A stretch of 36,775 nt of DNA from Candidatus Omnitrophota bacterium (GCA_040755155.1 JBFMBP010000003.1:1-36775), one strand, 5' to 3'; shown: positions 8,311 through 17,800, counted from the stretch's first letter. Numbers and translations are program-made. Notes: generated by a model not told the origin, from the sequence alone.

Positions 8311-10152
8311 CTAGCTTTCCTGCTTTTCCGCCTTGGCGATGGCGTCGTCGAGACCTTGCATTTCCGGCATCCATTTTTTCGCTTCTTGGAATTGCTTCAA
8401 CGCCGAATCGAATTTTTTTTCCATGAAATCCGCCCAACCCAATTGATAATAGGCGTCCGCCAGTTTGGAGTCGTTTTCGAGTAGAGCATGAAGCTCGTTT
8501 CGGCCTTTCTCGTAATATCCTTGATTGATGAAAATTCTCGCCATTTGCAAATGGATCAGAATACTTTTCGGCGCCAACAGCAGCGCTTGCTCCGTGTATT
8601 GCGCTGCGAAATTCAACTCGTTCATAGATAGATAAACCAGCCCCAGATTGTAATAAGGCGAAGGATTGCGAGGATCTTGGCGAACGGCTTTCAAGAAGCA
8701 TTCGATAGCTTCGGCGGAGTTGTTGCGGGTCATCTCCGTTAGTCCCCGATCGATAAGCGTATGGATTTCGACTTTATACTTGGGATCGGGAAGAATTTTC
8801 TTTTCCTCCGAATCGTCGCTTGTTCCCCCCGCCACATAGCCTAGAGAAGAGAGAATTTCCGTGCTAGCTACGGCAGGACGCCGATCCGGTTCGATGGGAG
8901 AGGACTTTGCAAGGCTAATCAACCGTTCTTCCAAAATTTTCTGCATAGTCTGCGTTTGTTCCGGCGAGTCGTGAATGACGCTCTTTTTTTCTTTAGGATC
9001 GGCGATGAGATTATAAAGTTCCGAATCCGGCGCATGGACGAATTTCCATTGTGGATTTCTTAATGCGAAGAGCGGACTCCAGTTGTAGGTCAGTGGATAT
9101 TGCGTCTCCAGCGCCGTCCATCTTTCTTCGGGTTTGGCGTTGCCGAGAATCCAAGGAGCAAGGCTGATGCCGCTTGTGGGCGTCGGCCCCAGTCCGCAGA
9201 GTTCGATTAGCGTGGGGAGTACGTCTTGCAGGTCGGCGCTTTGCGGCGAACGGACGTTGAGCCTTTGCCGGAAGGATTTGGGCGGTTTGACGATGAAAGG
9301 AATCCGGACGCATTCTTCATAGAGAAACAATCCGTGCATAAGTTCCTTATGATCGCCTAGTCCCTCGCCGTGATCGCCGATGAGTACGATCAGCATATCG
9401 TCATAGAGCCGGGCTTGTTTTATGAAATCGAACAATTTTCCCAGGCAATCGTCGATGTAGGCGATCTCTCCGCCGTACCGGTCGTTTTTGTAGAGTTCGT
9501 TGAACGGTTCCGGCGGATTGTAGGGCGCATGGGCGTCGTAAAAATGCAGGAAGAGAAAGAACGGCTTTTGCGTTCGTTGTTCCAGATAATCGAGCAGCCA
9601 TTTCTCGGCGGAGGCGACAATGCTGCTTCCTCTTTTTTCCAAGGCGGCCAGGCGATTGGAATGGGCGTCCGATTCGAATACGTCGTCGTAATAGCCGAAT
9701 CCCTGGCTGAGGCCGGATCGGCGCGACAACAGAATGCTGCCGATGGCTCCGGCGGTGGTGTAGCCCGATTCCTGAAATAATTCCGGCAGCGTTTCCGCCG
9801 CCTCGCTTAGAACGTTATTGTAATTGTCGCGTACTCCGTGTTGGATTGGATGCAGGCCGGTGAATAGCGACGTATGAGCGGGCAGCGTCAGGGGAACCGG
9901 CGTAACGGCGTCTTCGAAGAGGACGCCGTCTTGAGCCAGCATGGAGATGGCCGGAGTTCTCGCTTGCCGGCCGCCATATGGCTCCAGCCGGTCGATGCGG
10001 CAGGTATCGATGCTGATGAGCAATACGTTGCGCTGGGAAAAAGAGGCTTTCTTCCCTTCGCAGGAACAGGATAAGAAGCAAGCGGCGAGAGCGCCGAGCG
10101 CCAAAAAAAAGAAACGGGCGCTATGTTTTTTATGCGAATTTACGTTTGTCAT
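8311..10152 (-). CDS. Sulfatase-like lipoprotein with C-terminal TPR repeats
   Basis: This 613-aa alkaline-phosphatase-superfamily enzyme is probably lipid-anchored: an N-terminal hydrophobic segment ends in a lipobox-like LSC (27-29). LISIDTCRIDRL (45-56) supplies the first metal-binding Asp and GDHGEGLGDH (259-268) the second metal site. Where true sulfatases have the formylglycine motif C/S-x-P-x-R, this protein has TLPAH (89-93), so Thr89 would be the nucleophile and the modifying system would not act. It may be a phosphatase, a phospho- or sulfo-transferase, or a non-classical sulfatase. Residues about 460-610 form TPR-type helical repeats for protein contacts. The ATG at 10152 is followed by a basic stretch and the hydrophobic signal. 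It is divergent from the transglutaminase-like gene with a shared 154-bp upstream region. Confidence 0.88.
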   Translation of the reverse strand: MTNVNSHKKHSARFFFLALGALAACFLSCSCEGKKASFSQRNVLLISIDTCRIDRLEPYGGRQARTPAISMLAQDGVLFEDAVTPVPLTLPAHTSLFTGLHPIQHGVRDNYNNVLSEAAETLPELFQESGYTTAGAIGSILLSRRSGLSQGFGYYDDVFESDAHSNRLAALEKRGSSIVASAEKWLLDYLEQRTQKPFFLFLHFYDAHAPYNPPEPFNELYKNDRYGGEIAYIDDCLGKLFDFIKQARLYDDMLIVLIGDHGEGLGDHKELMHGLFLYEECVRIPFIVKPPKSFRQRLNVRSPQSADLQDVLPTLIELCGLGPTPTSGISLAPWILGNAKPEERWTALETQYPLTYNWSPLFALRNPQWKFVHAPDSELYNLIADPKEKKSVIHDSPEQTQTMQKILEERLISLAKSSPIEPDRRPAVASTEILSSLGYVAGGTSDDSEEKKILPDPKYKVEIHTLIDRGLTEMTRNNSAEAIECFLKAVRQDPRNPSPYYNLGLVYLSMNELNFAAQYTEQALLLAPKSILIHLQMARIFINQGYYEKGRNELHALLENDSKLADAYYQLGWADFMEKKFDSALKQFQEAKKWMPEMQGLDDAIAKAEKQES

Positions 10153-10306
10153 TGTCCTGTTTCCTGGCTGTCTTTATCGCAAAGGGGCGGTTAGTATAAT
10201 GGAATACGAGAAAACTTTTCGAACGGCAGGCGGCGCACGAATTCGCCGTTCCTGCTTCTTGAATGGAGAATAACCGGCTTTTTCCGGAAAAAAAGGCGCC
10301 TAGGAT

Positions 10307-11887
10307 ATGAAGATATTTCGAAAACGATCGACTGTCTACTTCGCCGCATTATGGATCTTGTCGATAGGGCTGTTGCGCCACGACGTCGTCAGCCGTTCCT
10401 TCCTCTCCAAAGACGCGACGGTGGATATCAATGATGGAGCGTTGATTATGCGGCAGGACTATCTGGGGTATTACCTGGGCGGCAAGAAAATCGGCTATTC
10501 CCATTTCGTCCTGAAAGAAGACAGCGACGAAATTCAAACCAAACTTCCCGGCAAATATTACGTCTTCAAATCCGAAACGGAATTGCGCGTGCGCGCCTTG
10601 GGAATTTCCTTCGATATCAAAATCCGGCATATCGGCGAAGTGAATGAGGATTTGTCGTTGCGCTCCTTCCGCTTCGACTTCGACGCCGGCGGCCAAAAAA
10701 TTTACGCGATGGGAAACATCGAATCGGATGGATTGCATTTGATAACCAAATCCGACGGAACGTCCTCCGAACAGACGTTCCCCCTGCAAACGACTCTCTA
10801 TCATACGGAAATGGTTCATTTGCTCGTCGCCCGCGACGGCATGAAAATCGGCGAATCGAAGGCGTATGCCGTGTACGACCCCATGACGATGGCTTTTGGC
10901 AGCGTAACGGCGAAAATCATGGATAAGGAAAACGTGGAATTGGAAGACGGCAAAACCGTGGAAGCCTATAAGGTCGAAGTGAATTTCAAAGGCCTGCGCT
11001 CCACGTCATGGATCGGCGATGAAGGCGAATTGGTGAAGGATCAAAGCCAGATTTCCGGCATCGAATTCATCGCCGTGCGCGAAACGAAGGAGCAGGCGCT
11101 CAATATGGATTACCAGCATGAAAGCGTCGATCTTCCGCAAGGTTCACAGGAAATCCCGGACCTGATCTCCGCCTCGCGGATATTGACGGCGACTCGCATC
11201 GAACATCCCGATAAAGTAACGGAAATGCTGGTGAAATTAACCGGCGCCGAAAGCGGCGATCTGATCTTCGATGGAACGTTTCAAACCTTGGCCGACTCGC
11301 CGGATGACGCTTTGCTGATCCGCACAACAAAGCAGGATTATCGAAAAGCCGCCGCTTCCTTGCCGGAACAAAATCCCCCTTATGCCTTGGACCATCCGGA
11401 TTTGAAGCCGTTTTTAGACGAGCAGCCCTTAATTCAATCCAACGATCCGGCTATTCGTCAAAAGGCTTTGGAAATAGCGGGAAAAGCGAAAAACGCCTTG
11501 GAAGCAAGCATAACTATCGCCGAATGGCTTTACCGCAACGTCAAAAAAGAGATGCGACCAACCATTCCCTCCGCCGCCGAAGTCCTCAATGCCATGAAGG
11601 GGGACTGCAACGAGCATTCCACCCTCTTAGCCGCTTTGGCTCGATCCATCGGCATACCCGCCAAAATCTGCGCCGGAATCGTCTACCAAAACGACGGCTT
11701 CTACTACCACGCCTGGAACGAAATCTATGCGGGAGGTGCGTGGCTGCCCATCGATTCCACCCTCAACCGCATCGAAATGGACGCCGCTCATATCAAATTC
11801 GCCGAAGGTTCGCTCGATTCGCAAGCGAATTTGATAAAATTGATTGGAAATTTGAAACTGGAAATTGTTGCCTACAAGGAACAATAA
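10307..11887 (+). CDS. Transglutaminase-like cysteine-protease superfamily protein, exported
   Basis: This 526-aa protein has an N-terminal signal or anchor (about residues 9-24), a large beta-rich region (about 45-290) of unknown role, and a C-terminal transglutaminase-core domain. The catalytic triad is visible: C434 in GDCNEHSTL, H468 in YYHAWNEIY and D483 in WLPIDSTL. Members of this family act as proteases, amidases or cross-linking enzymes; the substrate cannot be predicted. ATG 10307 follows a short AGGA. The divergent partner is a sulfatase-like lipoprotein, so both may act in the envelope. No downstream gene follows in the same direction. Confidence 0.9.
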   Translation: MKIFRKRSTVYFAALWILSIGLLRHDVVSRSFLSKDATVDINDGALIMRQDYLGYYLGGKKIGYSHFVLKEDSDEIQTKLPGKYYVFKSETELRVRALGISFDIKIRHIGEVNEDLSLRSFRFDFDAGGQKIYAMGNIESDGLHLITKSDGTSSEQTFPLQTTLYHTEMVHLLVARDGMKIGESKAYAVYDPMTMAFGSVTAKIMDKENVELEDGKTVEAYKVEVNFKGLRSTSWIGDEGELVKDQSQISGIEFIAVRETKEQALNMDYQHESVDLPQGSQEIPDLISASRILTATRIEHPDKVTEMLVKLTGAESGDLIFDGTFQTLADSPDDALLIRTTKQDYRKAAASLPEQNPPYALDHPDLKPFLDEQPLIQSNDPAIRQKALEIAGKAKNALEASITIAEWLYRNVKKEMRPTIPSAAEVLNAMKGDCNEHSTLLAALARSIGIPAKICAGIVYQNDGFYYHAWNEIYAGGAWLPIDSTLNRIEMDAAHIKFAEGSLDSQANLIKLIGNLKLEIVAYKEQ

Positions 11888-12488
11888 TTTTTTCGAAAAA
11901 AAACTCATAAAACTGAAACAAATATGCTTGGCCTTCGTTATAGAAAGAAAGCGTTTTTTTGTTTTTTTCAAGCGGAGTCATAGAAACCGCATCCGATTGA
12001 CGCAAGCCTTGCCCGGCATAATTTGAACCGCATCGGATCTTCCAGGAAAATTATGTTTCTAAATTCTTGATTTATGAGGATTTAGGGGGAGAGGAGGAGC
12101 CGCCGGTTCGGCGTTGGGGGGAAGCGACTCCTCCTCGGGGGTGCGTGTTAAAAGAGAGTTTTTTTATTTGTTCGCTCTTTAAGATTTGACTCTCGACTTT
12201 ATTATATTCCCGCTTTTCCGAAATGCAAAAAAAAGAATTAATTTTTTTTTCTTCGCTTACTTTTCTAAAGTATATTCCTCCTTTTTTGCAGGTCAATGGG
12301 AAAAAGAGAAAAAAAGAAGGGGAATTTTAGGTTTTTTTTGGGGGCGCTTATCCTTATTATTTATTCCTCTTTTCCTATGAACTGAATTTATAGAAAATCG
12401 GATAAATTCTCAAGCGATTCAAGGGATTTTGAGGTTGATTCCATAGTACTTTTCCTTGCCATCCGTTGGATTTGATCGATTTGATTCA
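11888..12488. other. 600-bp AT-rich gene-free interval
   Basis: No gene is supported. The interval has long A and T runs, especially 12225-12350, and one hairpin repeat (12091-12136). Short open frames here (for example 12072-12296 minus and 12186-12380 plus) are low-complexity or read through the hairpin, and I reject them. Confidence 0.6.
12091..12136. repeat. GC-rich hairpin GAGGAGGAGCCGC / GCGACTCCTCCTC
   Basis: The arms GAGGAGGAGCCGC (12091-12103) and GCGACTCCTCCTC (12124-12136) match at 12 of 13 positions and enclose a G-rich loop. The hairpin stands out from the AT-rich surroundings. It is probably a dispersed intergenic repeat rather than a terminator because no T-run follows immediately on either side. 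Confidence 0.55.
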
Positions 12489-12791
12489 TCATCTATTCTC
12501 TCGAATGCCGGAAAGATCGAGCAAAACTTCAGGATGTTTCGCGGCAACCATTAATAAAACTCTAGCTGGCCCTTCCGGCTTTCGCCGTCCTTGTTCCCAG
12601 TTTCGCAGCGTTGCGACGCTTATTCCTATAAGAGAAGCGAATTTATCTTGGGAGAGGCCATAATATTCACGTATCTTTTTCACCTCCGATTTTGGAAATT
12701 CAAAAGCGCGTGAAGGCTTCATGGCGTTATTCATTATGGCCCCACCTTGTTTTACGCTTTCAAGCAATTCGTCAAACAGTTCCTTTTTCAT
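12489..12791 (-). CDS. XRE-family antitoxin (HigA/NadS-like)
   Basis: This 100-aa protein has a helix-turn-helix at about residues 35-72, with a typical LSQDKFASLIGIS core followed by VATLRNWEQGRRKP. Such proteins neutralise the partner toxin and repress their own operon. Its ATG overlaps the toxin stop by four bases (12788-12791), so the toxin gene comes first, the order typical of higBA-type systems. The C-terminus is short and shows no extra domain. Confidence 0.88.
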   Translation of the reverse strand: MKKELFDELLESVKQGGAIMNNAMKPSRAFEFPKSEVKKIREYYGLSQDKFASLIGISVATLRNWEQGRRKPEGPARVLLMVAAKHPEVLLDLSGIRENR

Positions 12792-13105
12792 AAATATTCG
12801 TTATTTATAACTTTTTTAAGTTGTTTGATTTGTTCTGGAGACAATTCATCCTGCTCGTTTTTAGGATAAGCAAAAAGAAGAAGAAGTACGTCTTGCAAAG
12901 TAAACCAACAATAGATTATCCTAATCCCGCTTCTCTTTCCACGTTTTCCTATATGCCATCGGAATTTTCTAAGACTGCCGCTTCCAGAAATAATCTTGCC
13001 GATATCCGGTTTGTTAACCAATTGGATCTGCAACAACCGATACTCTTCTTCTGATAACATGGCTTGTATGCGCCGAGTGAATATAGGGGTCTCAATAATG
13101 ACCAT
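12788..13105 (-). CDS. RelE/HigB-superfamily toxin
   Basis: This 105-aa protein shows the RelE/HigB pattern: an N-terminal strand (MVIIETPIFTRRI), a central GSGSLRKFRW and GKRGKRSGIRIIYCW segment with the usual basic residues, a hydrophobic LLLLFAYPK strand and a charged helix at the end. Toxins of this family usually cleave mRNA on the ribosome. No Shine-Dalgarno is seen before ATG 13105; a TATAAT lies directly upstream, so the transcript may be leaderless, or the start may be an internal ATG at residue 16. It is paired with the overlapping XRE antitoxin. Confidence 0.85.
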   Translation of the reverse strand: MVIIETPIFTRRIQAMLSEEEYRLLQIQLVNKPDIGKIISGSGSLRKFRWHIGKRGKRSGIRIIYCWFTLQDVLLLLFAYPKNEQDELSPEQIKQLKKVINNEYL

Positions 13106-13203
13106 TATAATTATACGTCAATGGCGGATAATAAGCAATTTATTCTGGATGAAGATGCTTTTGATTTGTCTGTTCTTAATATTGCTACTCTACGATTTCC
13201 TGT

Positions 13204-14106
13204 TTACTTCCCCGCGATAATCAAATCCATGCGCTGGCTCAGGTCCGCTAAATAATCGCGGTCTCCGCCTCCGAGCTCCGCCGTCATGTAGCCGTTATAG
13301 CCAATTTCTTCGAAGGCGCTTCGCACTTCCGGCCAATCGATGCTGCCGTCGCGGACATTGGTCCATTGCCAGCCGCTGTCGAGTTTCTTATAGCCTTTGA
13401 TATGGACTTTGACGATGCGCGGACCCAAGGTTCGAATCCAATCTTGGGGAAATCCATATTTAACAATATTGCCGGCGTCGAAATAGGCTTTCAAGAAGGG
13501 CGAATTGAATTCGTCGACGTAACGGGCGAATTCCAGAGGACTTAGCAGGAAATTGTTCCATACGTTTTCGATGCCGATGATGATCCCCAGTTCCTGCGCC
13601 AAGGGCAGGAGTTTTCGTATATGGGTTTGAGAGCGGGTATAGGCGTCGGCGTAACGCACTTTGGGGGTAACGACGCCGGGAACGAGCAGAACCGTAGTTG
13701 CGCCCAAGGCTTTGGCGTTTCGCAGCGACGTTTCCATGCCTTTCATGCCTTTATCGATGTCGTCGGGATTGGGGCTGGAGAAGGGAAAATCCCAATGGAT
13801 CGCATTCATTATCGAATGAATTTCGATTCCAGCGCTATTCGCCGCTTCTTTCAGCGCTTCCACTTGCTTGGGATCGTTTATCGTTCCGGCTTCGATCCCC
13901 TGAAAGCCTACGTCCACCGCCATTTTGAGCCGGTCAAGCAAAGGCATCTTACCTGGCAACATGCCTAATCCGACAGCTTTTTTCAATTTCGTCTTAAAAC
14001 CTGCTTCTTCAGCGGAAAAGGTTCTGTTCGTTTCTATAATAGTACCAGCAGCCGCCAAGGCCGCCGATGCGCTTTGGATGAAATTTCTGCGATTGATTGG
14101 ATTCAT
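13204..14106 (-). CDS. Tat-signalled xylose-isomerase-like TIM-barrel protein (sugar phosphate isomerase/epimerase family)
   Basis: This is a 300-aa TIM-barrel protein of the AP-endonuclease-2/xylose isomerase superfamily. It starts with a twin-arginine signal, MNPINRRNFIQSASAALAAA, so it is predicted to be exported folded. The barrel carries the usual acidic and histidine ligands: GIEAG, IHSIM, GIENVWNN, AYFDAGN, KVHIKG and the C-terminal AELGGGD. ATG 14106 is chosen because GGAGG lies about 11 bases upstream and because it places the RR motif at the N-terminus; the longer frame from 14124 starts within that ribosome site. The family isomerises or epimerises sugars and inositols. The substrate is unknown. 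Confidence 0.85.
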   Translation of the reverse strand: MNPINRRNFIQSASAALAAAGTIIETNRTFSAEEAGFKTKLKKAVGLGMLPGKMPLLDRLKMAVDVGFQGIEAGTINDPKQVEALKEAANSAGIEIHSIMNAIHWDFPFSSPNPDDIDKGMKGMETSLRNAKALGATTVLLVPGVVTPKVRYADAYTRSQTHIRKLLPLAQELGIIIGIENVWNNFLLSPLEFARYVDEFNSPFLKAYFDAGNIVKYGFPQDWIRTLGPRIVKVHIKGYKKLDSGWQWTNVRDGSIDWPEVRSAFEEIGYNGYMTAELGGGDRDYLADLSQRMDLIIAGK

Positions 14107-14240
14107 TAGCGATTCGACCTCCATGATTTTTATAAGATGGATAGGATTTATAGGGAGATTGGCGTATTGCGCTTCGTTTTGATCTCACCCTTCGCAATCT
14201 AACATCTGACCACGAAATGATCTAAAAATCCAGCCTGTGC

Positions 14241-14849
14241 TCATAAATTTACGCAATCCCAAACGGCTTGCGCGGAGATGCCGCCCTCGCGCAAGATTTT
14301 TATGGGGGATTGCGAACAATCGACAACCGTCGATGCGGGGCGCGGCGGCAGTACGCCGGCATCGATGGCGATATCGATGTTTTCCAAAAACGCCCCAACA
14401 TCGTGAAGAGATCGCGCTGGCGGCTCTCCGCTGCGATTTAGGCTGGTATTGGCCAGCAATCCGCCGCATTTTGTCAGCAGCGCCTGCGCTAATGGATGAT
14501 TGGGTGACCGCGCCCCGACAGTTCCGCCATAAGCGCAGGGGCAGTCATCCTCCGCCGCCATGACAATCGTTAGCGCGCCGGGCCAGAAGCGTTGCGTCAA
14601 ACGCTCCGCCCTTTCCGATGGAGTGACATTTTCCCGCAGCAGGCGCGGCATATCGGAGACGAAGAGAGCGAAAGGCTTAAAACGAGGACGGTTTTTCAAG
14701 TCGGCCAAACGATGAAGAGCGCTCTCTATAAAAGGCGAACAGATCAAGCCATAGACGGTATCGGTGGGGATGCAGAGGATTTTCCCTTCCCGCAGCGCTT
14801 GCGCCGCATGGTCGATATCTACGTCGGGTAGAGAGATGATGAGCGCCAT
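14241..14849 (-). CDS. L-threonylcarbamoyladenylate synthase (TsaC/Sua5/YrdC family)
   Basis: The protein makes threonylcarbamoyl-AMP for the t6A37 modification of ANN-decoding tRNAs, with TsaB, TsaD and TsaE. At 202 aa it is TsaC-size, without the extra Sua5 domain. Motifs: PTDTVYGL (28-35), LKNRPRFKPF (51-60, the KxR nucleotide-binding signature), WPGALTIV, the ANTSLNRSGEPP loop and STVVD near the end. It lies between the TIM-barrel and hisI genes on the same strand but is separated from both by more than 120 bp, so it may have its own promoter. Confidence 0.92.
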   Translation of the reverse strand: MALIISLPDVDIDHAAQALREGKILCIPTDTVYGLICSPFIESALHRLADLKNRPRFKPFALFVSDMPRLLRENVTPSERAERLTQRFWPGALTIVMAAEDDCPCAYGGTVGARSPNHPLAQALLTKCGGLLANTSLNRSGEPPARSLHDVGAFLENIDIAIDAGVLPPRPASTVVDCSQSPIKILREGGISAQAVWDCVNL

Positions 14850-14926
14850 CGCTAAAAATGTCCATTTATCGTTTCAATAGGAAAAATTATAAAGGGAATA
14901 AGCAGGGAAGCGAGAGGGGATTCCTA

Positions 14927-14954
14927 CGAAGGACGCGGCGAAACGCGCCCTTCG
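14927..14954. other. Hairpin downstream of hisI
   Basis: CGAAGGACGCG (14927-14937) faces CGCGCCCTTCG (14944-14954) around GCGAAA. It lies 20 bp beyond the hisI stop on the minus strand and could protect or end the hisI transcript, although no T-run follows. Confidence 0.5.
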
Positions 14955-14974
14955 CATGATTCCAGCGTTTGATT

Positions 14975-15469
14975 TTAGAGTTTTGTGGGATTAGGCGCGT
15001 CGCCGTAGACTTTTTTTGGATCGAAAACTTTTTCCGTTTCCATGAAGGTCAATGGAATCGGCGCGTTCAGCCCAATCTTTCTCGCTTCTTCCCCTACGGG
15101 AACGCGGCGGTAGAAACAGGAACGGTATCCCACGTGGCAGCTGGCCCCACCCACGACGTCCACCCGCATCCAAACCACGTCTTGATCGTCGTCGATGCGC
15201 AATTCTCGCACTTTTTGCGTCAGCCCGCTGGTCGCCCCTTTATGCCATAGCGTCTTGCGGCTGCGGCTCCAATAGACCGCTTCGCCAAGTTCGATGGTCT
15301 TGGCCAGTGCTTCAGCGTTCATATAGGCGTGCATCAGCACTTCGCCGCTTTCCGCATCCGTGGTTACGACGGGAATCAATCCGTCCTTGTCGAATTTGGG
15401 CGCAAGCTCGCATCCTTCCTCGACTTGTTCGACGCTGATGCGCGGGGCGAAAATTTTCTCGGCGCTCAT
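14975..15469 (-). CDS. hisI: Phosphoribosyl-AMP cyclohydrolase (HisI)
   Basis: HisI opens the adenine ring of PR-AMP, the third step of histidine synthesis. The 164-aa protein lacks a fused HisE pyrophosphohydrolase domain. Key motifs are AYMN (48-51), YWSRSR (66-71), the acidic metal cluster D93-x-D95-x-D97, and [15 protein letters not shown] with zinc-type Cys111 and Cys118. The third zinc-ligand cysteine usual in DCDxD is Asp94 here. About 20 extra residues extend the C-terminus. No other his gene is nearby. The ATG at 15469 follows no strong ribosome site. It is divergent from the GH2 gene. Confidence 0.93.
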   Translation of the reverse strand: MSAEKIFAPRISVEQVEEGCELAPKFDKDGLIPVVTTDAESGEVLMHAYMNAEALAKTIELGEAVYWSRSRKTLWHKGATSGLTQKVRELRIDDDQDVVWMRVDVVGGASCHVGYRSCFYRRVPVGEEARKIGLNAPIPLTFMETEKVFDPKKVYGDAPNPTKL

Positions 15470-15646
15470 GGCTCCAATCTCCGAATTTTTGATGAATAAT
15501 GGGAAGAGTTTCGATTGCGTGAAGAAGAAGGTTAACCAGCGTAACGCTATCTGTCAATGCGAAGCGGCGCCGCCGGTAGAAATCGTCGAACGAATAAGAG
15601 AAAATGCAGAAGATTATTATGTCTACAATTCGGAAAGGAATCGATC

Positions 15647-17719
15647 ATGCCTCTTCGTTCTTTTTTATTATTCGTAGTAACCGCCGCTTCCTTGTTCATA
15701 TACCCTTCGGCGGGATCGCAGGATGAGATTTTTTCGCTTTCGGGGGAATGGCGTTTCGCTCTCGATCCAGACGACCGAGGCATGAGCGAGCAATGGTTCA
15801 CGCCCAATTTCCGCCGCCGGATCTGGCGCGCCGTGGCAGTCCCGCATACCTGGCAGGTGGAACCGGGATTGGAGAATTATTTCGGAATCGCCTGGTATCA
15901 AAAACGAGTTGAGCCTCATCCCGCTTGGGAAGGAAAGCGAATGCAGATCGAGTTCGACGCCGTCTACCGCGACGTCCAGGTTTGGATTAATGGCATTCTC
16001 GTTGGAGAACATAAGGGCAGCGGCTGGACGCCGTTTTCTTTCCCGCTGGAGAATGTCTGGAACCTGAACCGCGACAATCTGATTGCCGTGCGCGTCGATA
16101 ACCGTTTTTCCAAGAACGCCATCCCATACGAACGTTCCTTCGATTGGCCCGCCGATGGCGGCATTATCCGCAATGTCAGACTGCGCCTCTCTCCGCTCGA
16201 CTCCATCGAATCGATTTACGCCGATGCATCCCCCGATGACAATTTGGACGCCGCTCTGTTGGAAGCGCGGGTGAAGGTGAACGGTTTTTCCGATGTCCAG
16301 GTGAGGGCTTCGGTCTACAATCCTGGCGGCAGGCAAGTATACGCGGGACTATTCCCGGTAACGCAGCGGGACGGCGCGCGCGAAGCCCGCATCGTCGCCG
16401 TGTTGGCTCGCCCCCAATTATGGCATTTCGATGATCCCAATCTCTACCGCTTTCAAGCCGAATTGTTGCAGGACGGCAAAGCAGTTCATTCTAAAGAAGC
16501 CGTTTTCGGCGTGCGTAAAGTTGAGATGAAAGACGGTTTTTATTGGTTGAACGGCGAGCCAATGCGCCTTATGGGCGTGGAGTGGATGCCGGGCAGCGAT
16601 CCGCGATACGGCATGGCGGAAGACCCGCGCATCATGCGGGAAATTCTCACGGATATGAAAAATCTCAACTGTCTGCTGACTCGCTTCCATTGGCAGCAGG
16701 ACGACGCCGTCTTCGAATTTTGCGACCGCGAAGGAATACTCGTCCAGGAAGAAATTCCCGCTTGGGGCGGAAAAACGATGGAAGGGCAATTAGACGATCT
16801 TCAACGCAGCCAGACGTGGGAAATGATCCAAGATCATTTCAATTCCCCCTCCATTTACGCTTGGGGCTTGTGCAACGAGATCGGCGGCCAGAATCCCAAG
16901 GCTCACGATTTCGTGCGCAAGGGCGCAGCGATCGCCCGCGCGTTGGACCCTTCGCGTTTGCTCACGTGGGCGTCTAACTCCCTGCAAACGACGCCGGAAA
17001 AAGACGCCAGCTCGTTGGTGGATTTTGTGGAATGGAACGATTACTGGGAAAGCTGGTATAAAGGTACGCTGGCGGACGTGGAAGCCAATCTCCAAAGTAT
17101 TCGCAACGTCTTCCCGCAAAAATCGCTGGTTATCTCCGAATACGGCCTTTGCGAATGCAATCCCGGCAATCCCTCGGGGGACGAACGCCGCATCGAAATT
17201 TTAAAAACGCATACGGACGCCTACCGCCGTTCCGGCGCCGTGGCGGGAGCGATTTTCTTCGACTATAACGATTATCGCACGCATATGGGCGATAAGGGGC
17301 AAGGCTCGTTCCAACAGCGAGTGCATGGCGTCGTCGATCTGTTTGGCCAACGCAAGCCGTCGTGGGAAGCGCTGCGCCGAGAAGCCTCGCCTATTCGTTC
17401 GCTTCGCGTGGAGAAGCCGGATACGTTGGGAGAAAAAACCTACACTGATGTGGAGATCGTCACGCGCTCGCTCGAAAACGATTTACCCGCCTATACGCTG
17501 CGCGATTATCTGTTGACGTGGATCGCGTATAACGATTTGGGACAGCCGATAGGAACGGGAAAAAGAGTTATGACCGAGCTGCCGCCGGGTACGCAGCGCA
17601 TCGAAACTATCGAATGGCCCGCATTCGAAAACCTCGCCCGCGTTGAAGTGAAAATTTTCCGTCCCACGGGCTATTCCGTGCTGGATGCGAAATGGGAAAA
17701 AGATAACGCGGGGAAATGA
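15647..17719 (+). CDS. Glycoside hydrolase family 2 protein (beta-galactosidase/beta-glucuronidase-like), secreted
   Basis: This 690-aa enzyme has a signal peptide (about residues 1-23), a jelly-roll sugar-binding domain (about 27-185; GEWRF, VPHTWQ, YRDVQVWING), an immunoglobulin-like domain (about 190-295) and a TIM-barrel catalytic domain. The acid/base E411 sits in WGLCNEIGG and the nucleophile E498 in LVISEYGLCE. A C-terminal beta domain follows. ATG 15647 is preferred: AAGGA precedes it and the signal peptide starts there, whereas the longer frame from 15557 adds an Arg-rich leader. The product is expected in the periplasm or outside. Substrate is unknown; family members act on beta-galactosides, glucuronides or mannosides. 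Confidence 0.93.
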   Translation: MPLRSFLLFVVTAASLFIYPSAGSQDEIFSLSGEWRFALDPDDRGMSEQWFTPNFRRRIWRAVAVPHTWQVEPGLENYFGIAWYQKRVEPHPAWEGKRMQIEFDAVYRDVQVWINGILVGEHKGSGWTPFSFPLENVWNLNRDNLIAVRVDNRFSKNAIPYERSFDWPADGGIIRNVRLRLSPLDSIESIYADASPDDNLDAALLEARVKVNGFSDVQVRASVYNPGGRQVYAGLFPVTQRDGAREARIVAVLARPQLWHFDDPNLYRFQAELLQDGKAVHSKEAVFGVRKVEMKDGFYWLNGEPMRLMGVEWMPGSDPRYGMAEDPRIMREILTDMKNLNCLLTRFHWQQDDAVFEFCDREGILVQEEIPAWGGKTMEGQLDDLQRSQTWEMIQDHFNSPSIYAWGLCNEIGGQNPKAHDFVRKGAAIARALDPSRLLTWASNSLQTTPEKDASSLVDFVEWNDYWESWYKGTLADVEANLQSIRNVFPQKSLVISEYGLCECNPGNPSGDERRIEILKTHTDAYRRSGAVAGAIFFDYNDYRTHMGDKGQGSFQQRVHGVVDLFGQRKPSWEALRREASPIRSLRVEKPDTLGEKTYTDVEIVTRSLENDLPAYTLRDYLLTWIAYNDLGQPIGTGKRVMTELPPGTQRIETIEWPAFENLARVEVKIFRPTGYSVLDAKWEKDNAGK

Positions 17720-17800
17720 TGAATGACTGAACGCTTCGGGTGGCAAAGGCATGGCGAAGCCTGCGTTCGATCTTGTGATCTAGAATTAAATTAAAAACCG

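Noticed and set aside
12072-12296. Minus-strand frame of 74 codons in the AT-rich gap
   Set aside because: It reads through A/T runs and the GAGGAGGAG hairpin, with low-complexity translation and no usable ribosome site before its start.
13425-13440. GGTTCGAATCC resembling a tRNA T-loop
   Set aside because: It lies inside the TIM-barrel coding sequence, and no cloverleaf could be built around it.
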